From assembly GCA_006538405.1 (NCBI GenBank), contig BJKQ01000002.1, positions 3,906,001 through 3,970,000 of the forward strand: DNA of 64,000 bases, read 5' to 3'. This document shows, piece by piece, positions 48,215-58,200 of the stretch (positions are counted from its first letter, which is position 1; each line of letters opens with the position of its first letter). The notes under the pieces were generated by a model. That model searched no databases and was not told the origin of the DNA. It saw only the letters and a list, made by a program, of their open reading frames with translations. Source of the DNA: Hansfordia pulvinata. Lineage: Eukaryota > Ascomycota > Sordariomycetes > Xylariales. The position numbers and the translations under genes are program-made.

Positions 48215-51073
48215 TTAGAAGTAAAAGTGTTGCTGGGTCTGGCCAGGAGCTATCTGCGGGAGGAAGTCGAAGCTCATGTCCGCCGCGTTGTAGAAGGGAT
48301 CGGGCGATTCTGCGAGTCGGTTAGCTTTTGAGGATCAGAGACTGATGACAAGGAAGACCGTACCCCAGAAGATCGAGTCGTAGAGCTCCATGGGGGCCAG
48401 GGTGGCCGGGTCCAGGTTGTTCTCGAAGCCAGGCATGCTGTTCGTAGCTGGCTGCACTTGTGGTATTGCCGTAGAGAAACTAACAGGTGGCCTGTGGGCT
48501 TTGAGTCAGCACAATGTCCGAGATGTCCGGCGTAGGAGAAGACTCACGGGGTGAAGTCTGCCATGTTGTTGCCATTCTGCAACTCTGCCATGGCCAGAGC
48601 GGCGTCCTGATGCCTGTCGAAACTCTGCGGCGGGGGCAGAGGCGGTAGGGGATTTGGCTGTGCCACCGGCTGCGGCACGGGCTGGGACGGAGTGCGCGTT
48701 GCCGAGATACTCTCGCTCTTCATGACACCAGGGCCTTGCAGAGACCCATAGTCGTAAATGTTCTTGAGCGCAGCGAGCGCTCTGGATAGTGGACCTGAGA
48801 GCTCTATATCCTTATCTGTCTTGCGGATGTGATCGGGGACCGGGCTGGATCTTTCCTTAGCAGCTGCAGCCGATAATGCAGTGATGAGATCACCCTGCAG
48901 ACCCCTGATCTCGACGTCCTTCTTTGCGTCGCACAGAATCCCGAGAAGCACGGCGGACGAGAGGCCATGGTACGTGAAAGCCCAGCTGCGAGTCGGTATC
49001 GGCGATATCTGATGCATGGAGAGGAACATGCGCACCGTGTCGGTCAGGTTGGCCTTGCACCGCTCTGCGAGTACGGTCTTCTCGGATGGCCCGAGCCGGG
49101 TTCCCCCGCGGCGTAGTGAGGGCCGACAGCAGACCGACACTACGAAAGACGTGTGGAGACGGAGCGCGTAATACTGCAAGCGGTCCAAGGCCGTCTTGCA
49201 CGCGTCTTTGTTGCGGAGGCGCGGGTAGACACGATCTCGCAGGGAGTCAACAGCGTTGCAGGTGTCGACAATGGTGTCGTAGGCTACGTCAACAGTCGCT
49301 TCGGGGTTCAAGCGCTGTGAAATGATGTCGTTGAGGTGGTACATGGCCTCTAGATACGAGTAGCCGTCAACGGAGGCATTGGGCGATAGAGGTATGGGGC
49401 AGCCTTGCACGCTGGTCATGTTTGATCTGGGCTGTAGTCAGCAAGGGGACTCTCACATCCGAGTCAAGCCTTACGCACCGATCGAAAGACAGCGAGGTCA
49501 AGGTATCATGCCATGCGCATGTCCACCTGGGCATGGTCAGCCTAAAAAATTTAGCGATCCCTTGGGTTCAGACAGCATACCATAGCTTTCGACGCATCAA
49601 GTTTTTGGTCAGCTGTTCCGAAGACTCGGATCCGTCCGGGGTGGATGCGCGATGCAGCCCCAAAGACTGTGCCAACCGGCAGGTCATGCCGATTAGTGCC
49701 CACGACGCCTCTGCCTTCATGTCGTTCAAGAGGACGAATCCGACAATCAAGAGTGCTTGTATAGCGTCGAGATTGGGCCTGCCCGAACGTTAGCGGCGAG
49801 GAATATCAAGGCGTGGCGGAGGGTTCCACTGACCGTAGTAGAAAATTGCCGAGCCGCAGAAAATGAGAAGATATTTGTACATAGCGCTGAGAGTCGCGGG
49901 TGCGAATATGATAGGGGGAATCATGGAACTGAGCACCGACGGCCAGTACAGCGAAGAGCACAGCCAACCAGGATGCAGAGACGGGGGGGCCCGACTTTGC
50001 GTATTGCCTCGTGCTCCGGTCTCGCTCCTCGAGATACGTCATAATGCGGGACTCGAGGTCATCGATATCCAGCACAAAGCCCCAAAAGGGATGTGTTATT
50101 TCTTTATATGCCCGGAAAAGCCTGCCGTGGTCAGCTCGTGGCCCTGGAGGTGTGAAGGAGTGCCATGCCGCATCATCATCATCATCATCATCGGCATCAT
50201 CGGCATCATCGGCATCGGCATCACCAAATGCCGTCAAGGGTATTTCAACTCACTTCATGACTTCTCTATCGGATGGCAGCTCCGAGAAGATTTCCTGGGT
50301 CATGCGATCAAGATGCTTGGTGGACATGAGAGGAAAGGGGGCCGAGTTGTCAAGGCCGAAGATGGGCCGCATGCCGCCACGTATGTCGACGACGCTCTTG
50401 GACTCCGTCGGGGACGGCTGCTCCCGCAGCAAGGCCGGGATACTGTTTTGGCCGACGTAGCGGGTCATATCTAGCGCTTCGGGCTCCTCTGCATGACGTT
50501 GGGTCAGATTCAGGGCCCGGTCCAGGTCAGGGGAGGAGGGCAAATTGGTGGCCTGGAGGGAGACAAACCTTGCGTGGCACGAGGCCAGCCCTCTTGCAAC
50601 TCGGTCGGCTGGTCATTCTCGGGGCTATCGCCGGGGGAACGCGGCCTCTTCTTGCCGTGAGGAGAGTCTGCCGAGACAGAGGACGACTTTGTGGCATTGG
50701 TGCGATTGGGCTTGTAGGAGCAGAGCTGAGGGTGCTCTCTCTTGACGCAGTTCTCACAGGGCTGCTTGTTGTCGCACTTGACTTTGCGCTGGCGGCAAGG
50801 CCAGCACGCGGTGCCTGAAGGGAGGTGTTAGGCTGATGGTAGTGGTGATGAAGGGAGGTGTTAGGCTGATGGTAGTGGTGATGAAGTTTCTGGGCTGGAA
50901 GTAGGTGGATGAAAGACATGAGGGAGCAGGAGACAGAGATGAGAGGAGGGGGGTTAGGAGATGAAAGCAGACGCACCGTATCGAACCTTGCGGTGGGAGT
51001 GGATGATGTGGCTGGCCTGCTCGGGAGTCAGATCCTCGACAGGGACCTGGCCGGCGCCCTCGCTGGAAGACAT
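48215..51073 (-). CDS. Zn(II)2Cys6 transcription factor with Fungal_trans domain (737 aa, nine exons)
   Basis: Exons are complement(48215-48309, 48364-48491, 48548-49426, 49479-49526, 49581-49778, 49834-50121, 50254-50488, 50569-50814, 50977-51073). They total exactly 738 codons, all GT-AG, several with CTAAC branch sites. The zinc cluster forms across the first junction: C36-X2-C39-X6-C46-X5-C52-X2-C55-X8-C64, with CRQRKVKCDNKQPCENC. A nuclear-type KKRPRSP follows. The Fungal_trans (fungal specific transcription factor) region spans exons 4-7: GFVLLNDMKAEASW, GMTCRLAQSLGLHR, RRKLWWTCAWHD and LSLSFDRSNMT. The tail is Pro/Gln-rich, ending DMSFDFLPQIAPGQ, a likely activation region. Exon 6 is only 48 bases. 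An in-frame ATG at 51152-51154 would add 27 residues; I prefer 51073. Targets are unknown. Confidence 0.92.
50817..50886. repeat. 33-bp tandem duplication inside intron 1 of the Zn2Cys6 gene
   Basis: Two consecutive identical copies (50817-50849 and 50850-50882) plus the first four bases of a third lie within the intron at 50815-50976. On the gene's strand each copy contains a CCTAAC branch-like site followed by ACCTCCCTTCA. Only the copy next to exon 2 is followed by G, giving the real CAG acceptor. Confidence 0.9.
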
Positions 51074-51151
51074 CTGGGTAAGCTGGGTGGGAGGGGAGGG
51101 GAGGCAAGGCGAGGCGGTGGTCGATGATGGTTGGTGGGATAGGGAGTGGGC

Positions 51152-51157
51152 CACGTG
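51152..51157. promoter_or_regulatory. CACGTG E-box upstream of the Zn2Cys6 regulator
   Basis: A perfect palindromic CACGTG followed by AC lies about 80 bases upstream of the preferred ATG. bHLH factors of the Cbf1 type and some bZIPs bind this word in fungi. Such 6-mers also occur by chance, so function is only inferred. Confidence 0.35.
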
Positions 51158-51547
51158 ACAGCCGCGACCACCGTGCCGGGCTGGAGGAGGGTGCTCCGGA
51201 AGGGCCGGCTGCTGTTACGGCCGGGGCGGATCGGGGCAGGACGGGGCGGGAGGGAGGAGGCGGCAGTGAGGTCAGTGGCGTCGCAACAGGGACGAGAAGC
51301 GCCTCTCCTCGGGTCTACAATGCCGGCGCCGGGGCAGAGGAGAACATGGGCATGGGGGACGACGAGGCCGGTACCGGGAGGCGCGTCGCCGGGCTCCAGC
51401 TTCCAATGTGCCGGGGGTGGGCGGCTGCTTCGGCGAGCCAGCCTCGCTGCGACGTGGGGACGCGAAGCTGGCTGGCGGGCAAGAAGTAGGTACCAGGTAG
51501 TCGCTCAGGTACCTGAGGTACGAATAAGCAGGGAAGCAGGCGAGTAG

Positions 51548-51572
51548 ACGTGACGTGACGTGACGTGACGTG
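51548..51572. promoter_or_regulatory. (ACGTG)5 tandem array, overlapping TGACGTG sites
   Basis: Five perfect copies of ACGTG create four overlapping TGACGTGA words, each a CRE/ATF-like bZIP half-site arrangement. The array lies about 475 bases upstream of the Zn2Cys6 start. It may be a regulatory cluster or merely a pentanucleotide satellite. Confidence 0.4.
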
Positions 51573-53082
51573 GCTGGCGTGTGCTGGTGGTCGACAGGTG
51601 CCGAATGTGTGCTCGCTCGTGGCAGGCGACGAGGCTGTCGACGTAGTGAGCGAGGCTGTCGTCGCGGCGGCGCGGCTGCGATGTACGATTGGGACGGTGG
51701 AAGGGACGGAACCCAAGTACAGTACGGTGCATGCAGTGCAGTGCAGTGCGGTGGTGTCGCAGGTTCAGCACCGTTCGAGATGGAGTTGCGTTCGCTGCGC
51801 TGCGCAGTTCAGGCGCGTCGGGCAGTGAGACTCGAGGCGGGCTGGGAAGTGGCAGCCTATCTGCCTCATACGAGGTACAGGGCTGCGCTGCGCCGGCGGA
51901 TCGGACGGCGCTGCCAGACGGGGCGCACCGTAAAGCCTGAGCCGAGAATCCGGCGGGACCCCGCCGGTACTTACGGTGCTCAGGTACTACATATAGTTCC
52001 AATGTGCACTGAATAACTCCCAGCACAGGTCGACTTGGCAGTGCGGCAATGGGTACAGGTACGCACCCATTGAGTCGAGATTTCGTACAGATGAGGTACT
52101 CGTACTGCTATTCGGGGCGGACGGGCATTCGGCCACGGGCAACCATATTCGCGCGTACAAGCATTCATCAGAAGGTTTTCGCTGGACTTTCTAGTCACGA
52201 GTACCTGAAATGTCCTTCCAAGCCTCGTTGCCTTGATGGCTGTACGGGTACGCTGCCATGGTGGGCCAGTCCGCCTCACATTCGGGAGATGACTTTCTTC
52301 CAATGGAATGGGCACCAGCGTCTGGAAAAGCCGGCAGTCCGAGCGTGGCTGAGTCTGACGGATCTCGGTACGCGACTAGCTGCATCCGGTCAGAGACGAC
52401 CAGCCCGGCATCCGCATCGTGACTTTGGTTTACGTGTGGACGCTGCCACGGCACGGCCTGCGAAGAACACACGAAGCGGCTCTCCTCATCCCGACTGGCC
52501 AGTCAGGCTTGCATTGCCGCATCTTCTTGTCATGTGTAGAATTTCGAATACGGAGTAGGTAGACCTGCGTCCTTGGTATTTCCTCGAAATGATCCCCGTA
52601 CCAGTTCTCCATGAGACCGAATACGGGTCGGTTGATGGTCAGTTTGCAAACCGTCGTCCCAATCACAACGTCCAGCGTACTCGTACGTGCGTGCCTATAT
52701 CGCCGGCCCCGTCGGCGTCGATTCAACTTCACCCGTACAAACGACGCCACCTCGACGCAGTCACAACGAACTGCTCACGAGTCCATGCTGCGTCTTATAG
52801 CAGATGTATGATAAAGGTCATTTGAAACTCCAATCACCACCGAGGACCTCCTAGTCATAGTGCCACGAGGACTTGCAAACTCCAGGCTCGAGAGTACGTT
52901 GCCAGCACCCCTCTTACCACGTCGTGTACATTCAGCATCGAATCCCTCGAGGCGTGTATCGAGTATCACCAGGAAAAGAGGTGACAAGAGTTCTGCATGG
53001 TCATTTGCTTCAAGAACATTAAGAATGGACACAAAAATAAAACGAAAAAGAGAAAAAATCGAGCTACTCGCATCCCCACCCG

Positions 53083-54099
53083 TCACTTCCACTTCCCGAC
53101 GACCTCCCCGTTCATCTCGACGTCCCCGCCCTTCCGCGCCGCCGTGTACCCCTCTCCCGACGCGAAGACGTGGCGGCGCACGCGCGGCCTCTTCGCCGAC
53201 GCCCCGAGCTGCGCCGCCGCCCGGAACACCGACTGCACCACCCGGTCCTCCAGCGCGCGCTGCTGCTCCGCGAACAGCGAGAGGATCTCCTCCCGGTCCT
53301 CCCGCCGCCTCTCACCGCCGCCGGTGGCGGCGCAGGGGCCGTCGTCGTCGTCGTCGTCGATCCGGGGCTTGAACTCGTTGATGTAGATCCTCAGGGTGGT
53401 CGAGCGGGGTGATATGGCGGAGGCGGAGGAGGGGCCGTCCGCGGAGGAGGCGGCGCCGGCGGCGGAAGGGAACAGACCTTTCACGAAACCAGACCAAGCC
53501 GCCTCCATGGCCTCCTCGTCGAACATGCCCAGGTGCAGCAGGTAGGCCTTGTGCCTGCTCGGGCTGCCGCGCGGGGGCGCCCCCGCCGAGGCCAGAGAGG
53601 CCGACGCCGTCACCAGCACCGTGCAGCCGTACATCATCCCGTCCACCCGCAGGTCCCGCCGCGTGTCCGCCGTGACGTAGTCCCACGCGTCCTGCTTCAC
53701 CACGAGCGGCTCCTCGTCGTCGCCGGTCGTGGGCTTCGGGGACGACGAGGAGAGGAAGGAGAGGAGAGGGCGCCCGCAACTGGTCGGCGCCGCGAGGCTG
53801 TCGCGCACTGAGCGCGCCTTGGACGCGATGCCCTGGAAGAAGGACGTCGGGATCAGCTGCGAGGGCGAGAGGGGGCTGCGCGGGTGGACCGGCGCGATGG
53901 CTTCGGCGCCAGCTCCGACGTCGACTTCGACGTCGCTGTCGGTGCTGGCGCGGGCTCCGAGGTCTTTGGCGAAGGCGCCGCCGTCGCTGCCGGCGTTGAC
54001 ATCGGCGATGATGTCCCTGGGGAGCGCGAGCTGTCGTCGTGCCGTGCCGCTGCTCGCCAGCAGAAGCAGCGGCAGCAGCAGGCCGGTGCTGAGACGCAT
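53083..54099 (-). CDS. Predicted secreted protein of unknown function (338 aa)
   Basis: This is a single exon. The start MRLSTGLLLPLLLLASSGTA is a classic signal peptide with probable cleavage after GTA. A disordered acidic Ala/Asp stretch follows. From about residue 85 a folded region begins (PTSFFQGIASKARSVRDSL), continuing with DAWDYVTADTRRDLRVDGMMYGCTVLVTASASL, YLLHLGMFDEEAMEAAWSGFV and TTLRIYINEFKPRI. An Asp6 run precedes a charged helix (REDREEILSLFAEQQRALEDRV). There are only two cysteines in the mature part outside the signal region, so it is not a typical disulfide-rich effector. I recognise no family. The tail KGGDVEMNGEVVGKWK ends the frame cleanly. Confidence 0.7.
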   Translation of the reverse strand: MRLSTGLLLPLLLLASSGTARRQLALPRDIIADVNAGSDGGAFAKDLGARASTDSDVEVDVGAGAEAIAPVHPRSPLSPSQLIPTSFFQGIASKARSVRDSLAAPTSCGRPLLSFLSSSSPKPTTGDDEEPLVVKQDAWDYVTADTRRDLRVDGMMYGCTVLVTASASLASAGAPPRGSPSRHKAYLLHLGMFDEEAMEAAWSGFVKGLFPSAAGAASSADGPSSASAISPRSTTLRIYINEFKPRIDDDDDDGPCAATGGGERRREDREEILSLFAEQQRALEDRVVQSVFRAAAQLGASAKRPRVRRHVFASGEGYTAARKGGDVEMNGEVVGKWK

Positions 54100-55262
54100 C
54101 CTCCCTCAATTCCTCTGTCACGCTGCTCCTGGTTCTTTATGATGCCGTGTTCCGTCTAGAAGACGAAGCCAAATGATTCGCCCGGCGCGCGTCGTCGTCG
54201 TCGGGCGGGCGTTGCTCCCGCTGCATCACTAGGCGAAACGGGACATTGCAACCTTCTACCGGTGAAATGGCGAAGAAGAAATAGCCTATGTTGATCTTCC
54301 GCTCTCCTTGTAGTCAAGAAAGGTCGTGCTCGCGCTTTTTGTTATTTTCTCTTTTTCAGGTCGAGAGTGCTGGCGTGACCTGGGCGTGGCCCCTTCTTGT
54401 CTTATCTGAGATCGAGGCTTTTCCTTGCTTCCGCCCCCTTTCGGAGGCAAATCTCGTGAAAAAAACAACCGTCTTACACCGCGCTCTTCTTTGCTTGCCT
54501 CCACACCCCGGGTACTTGGTGGAACGCACCCTGGAAGTGGCGACCAGTGGTGTTGTCATCGTCTGCGCTTTCACCCCGTTTGGCTCAGGCTCAAAAAGTC
54601 GCGGGGCGAGGTTGCGGCGCCCCCTGGCGTCTTGCGTCGCCACGAAACCTCGATCGCAGGGCCTTTGCATTCTTCAATGCCAGGCCTTTTCTGGCTCTGC
54701 CAGCCCACCTTTCCTCACTGGAGCTGGGCTGAGCGCCCAGGCAACATGGGTAGTTGGGGGCTGCCAGCCATTCTTGCCACCTCGGCTTTGAGGACGGAAA
54801 ACCTGGCGCTAGCCACTTGATGGTAAACCCGACGACGGCGAGTCTCTACCTGGATTCGTCAAAGACCCATCATTCATGCCTGCTCAGGTTGCCTCGTCCG
54901 TCAGCTATTTTCTCTCTTTCTTTTTCGGTTCTCGCGACAGTCTGGCGAGGGTTGTGATGCGGATCGTGTTTTGTAACCCGACCTTGAGCAATGGATTCCG
55001 GCACTCATGACATGCCTGACAACAGACAAGATTGGCAGGCCTGTATAAAGGTAAAAATAAATTTCGTTTCGTTCACTTAATCGTATAACACGTGATGCTT
55101 CGCCTACGGCAATGCGTCCCAAACAGTTCTAATCCCACGCCATCCCATGCTCTTCCATAACTTTTCAGTAACAGCCCCACCATCTCTACAGCCTGCAACA
55201 AAAAGTGAAAGTAGTACATCTATGTCGTGAAAAGAGAACCAGTTATTGCGTCCAGAAACCCT
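54100..55262. other. Intergenic, no gene seen
   Basis: This 1.2 kb contains the promoter of the secreted-protein gene and the 3' region of acetyl-CoA carboxylase (CACGTG at about 55088-55093). Open frames at 54288-54820 lack protein features. Confidence 0.5.
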
Positions 55263-58200
55263 CTACTTCAGGTACTTGAGGATTTCCTCACGCTCGCCGA
55301 CCGGCATCATGTGCAGCATGTCCTTGATACCCTTGAGTGCCGACTCCTTGTCGTCCCGCAGGTAGCCGGCCATCTGCTTGGAGATGGAGCGGGCCTTCAG
55401 CTGCTCAATCTTGGCCGAGACGCCCTCCTCGTTCTCCTCGTACCAGGTGACAACGTCGCGGTCGTTGCGGTCGAAGTCCGAGATGCCGCTCCAGGCAGCC
55501 AGTGCGCGGAGATGAGTCTTACGGTCCTCGGCATTGGTGCTAGACGACTTGGAGGCGGTGGCCATGCGCTTGAGGATGTACTCCTCGCTGAGACGTCTGC
55601 GCACACGCCAGTAGAAGAAGCGACGAGCGTTCTTCCACTCGATAGCCTCGCGGATGGTGCCCTTGGCCTTCATGCGACCGGAGCGGTCGTGCAGGTCGGC
55701 AAACTGGATGCTGATCTGGCTGTAGATGGGCAGCAGCTGCTTCTCGCGGGCAGACATCTTCTCCTTGATCGCCGCCAGTTCGTCCTTGGACAGCTCAGGG
55801 TCCTCAGACTGCTTCTTGAGGGCCGAGTAAGTGGGGTCGAGGCGTGCCATGGTCTGGATCTGCTTGTCCTTCTTGTACTTGATACCGATGATACCCTCAG
55901 GCTCGAGGACACCAGCGCGGGCCTCAACATCGGCGTACATCTCCATGACGAGAGGGTTGATCGTGGGGTCGACGACGACCCACGAGCCACCACGCAGCTC
56001 ACCGAAGGGAGGAATGTAGACGAAAATGGGCTGCTCGAACTTGACGAGAGCATCGACAATGTACGAACCGTACTTGAGAACCTCGTTGTACATGTCGCGC
56101 TGGCCACCGGAGAATCCTCTCCAGTTGGCGAGGATCATCAGCGGCAGCTGCTCACCATGGTTGAAGTCGTTGATAGCCTGTGCGGTCTTGAACGCCGAGT
56201 TGGGGTACCAGACGCCACCGGCCTCGTTGGAGACTTGCTCAACCGAGTCGGGGTTGGCCGGGTCGGCAGGCGTGACATTCTCGACGGTCCGTGTCTCAAC
56301 AGCAATGACACCCATGGGGATACCACCCAGGCGAGCACGGCCAACAACAACAGTGCGGGCCCAGCCGCCGAGAGACTCGACGAAGGAATCTTTGTCGAAG
56401 AGACCGGGCTGGAATCCGTCCTCATCCTGCTTACCACCAATGAGCCACCTGACATCGTAGGGAGCCTTGCCAGGCGGCGTGTAGATGTTCTCGCGGTCCC
56501 AAGTGTCGGAGCTGGGGGCGACGGGCACAGGAAGCCCGCGCTTGGCTGGCACAAAGGAAAGCCAGTCGACAATCTTGGACACACCGGCGAAATCGTCGTT
56601 GGCAGTCATGTGAGAAACACCGTTGCGGTACATGATCTGTGTACCACCAAGCTGCAGGTTGGAGGTGTAGACTTCACGGCCCAGGAGGTTGTTGAGGGCA
56701 CCAGCACCGGTGAGAATGATAGGCTGTCCCTCAATCTGGACCGCACGCTGTCCGAGGCGGACGAGGTAGGCACCAATACCTGTGATTCGTTAGTATTTCA
56801 TGTTTGATCAAAGTGATCCAGAGCAACTCACCAATGGATCGGCAGGTAATCAAGGTGACGGTAAAGATGTCGTTGTAGGCACGGCTCGTGGCACCGGCGA
56901 TCAGACCAGAGCCCTTGAGACACTCAACACCGAGACCGTCCTCGGCACCGACAACGGCCATGATCTTGTGTCTTTGCTCGCCTTCCTCGGCAATCTCCTC
57001 AGTGATGACGTCGTTCTCGAACTGCTTCTTGGTCTCGTCATCCAGGTAGAGGTACTTGAAGCCGCGAGACTGCTCCGCTGGATCGTTCCAGGCCACCTTG
57101 AAGTGAGGGATCAGCTCCTCGGCGAGACCCAGACGGGCACCAGAGTTAGCCGACAGGTAGATGCGAGGGATACCAAGAGCCCGGGCCATTTCGGTGCACT
57201 TGTTGAAGTAATGGTCCTCCTTGGGTCCGAAGGAACCAATCTTGTAAGTGATGTCGTTCGCAACAACAATGAACTTGCGGCCGTTGGGGTATTCGGGGTC
57301 CTGGCGTGAATGTTCCATCCGACCATACCGCAGGTGTTGGTGCCCGGCTCACGAGCAACCTCCTGAAGCTTGTCCTGGTCATCGAGAACCAACTCGTGGA
57401 AGTCGATGCACTCGCCTGTCGGGGGAGTCTGGTCGGCGATGGACGGGTGGTTCTTGGCAGCCTTGGACCAGCTGTTCTGGATAGCCTGGCGGAACAGCTC
57501 GGGGAAGTCGTAGACGTACTGCGTGCCCATGAGGTGGGCCTTGTAACGCTTGGGCTGCAACCAGTTCTTGGTGGGGTAGGGAGTGTTGACGGGCAGCAGG
57601 TGCATGGAGCCAATCTTGTTGGTGCCACCGATCGAGTGGAAGATCATCTCGCCCTTCTCAGACTTCCTCTCGCTGTAAATCTCGACCTGGATGACGTAGC
57701 CAGAGGTGTTGGTGATGATGACACGCAGGGGCACCGGCGCATTGGTAGCAGGGTCGGTACAGATGATGCGAATCTCCACCTGAGCCACACGCAGGCGCCA
57801 TGCCCGGGGGCCGAATCGGTCAAGGAAGCCGCCGAGGGACTGCTCGACCTCCTCGGGCTTCAGCGAGAAGACAGGCGTGAAGTTGAGGAACATGTGGTTC
57901 AAGTCGGAGTTGTTGTTGCCAATAATCTCGAGGGCGTCAAAGATGTCGTTGATCACACGGTCAGCCTCAGAGATGAGGTAGTCCGAGGTGGGGATCTCGT
58001 CGCGGAGGCGGCCGGGCTGAATGACAGCACGCGTGAAGTATCGCTTGTCGGTCTCGACGCCCTTGCCGATGCCTTCGTAGACGTGAATGTTCTTGTTTTC
58101 CGTGAAGACGGGGGAGATCTTGAACTTCGAGAGACGTCCCAGCTCCAGCTGGAAGGCCAGGGCGGGCTCGTTGTGACGTAGAGTGTCGTCTTCCTCGTAC

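Larger units (their letters stand above)
51074..53082. promoter_or_regulatory. Promoter of the nine-exon Zn2Cys6 gene and 3' flank of the secreted-protein gene
   Basis: No gene is visible in these 2 kb. The half nearest the regulator is GC-rich with purine runs. It contains the (ACGTG)5 array and a CACGTG box, annotated separately. TACTCGTA words lie at 52097 and 52678. Confidence 0.5.

Noticed and set aside
50165..50225. ATC/GGC tandem units considered as a CRISPR-like or structured repeat
   Set aside because: It is a trinucleotide microsatellite within intron 3 of the Zn2Cys6 gene, with no spacers.
55227..56807. 526-residue plus-strand open frame opposite ACC1
   Set aside because: Antisense shadow; the minus strand encodes the conserved carboxyltransferase.
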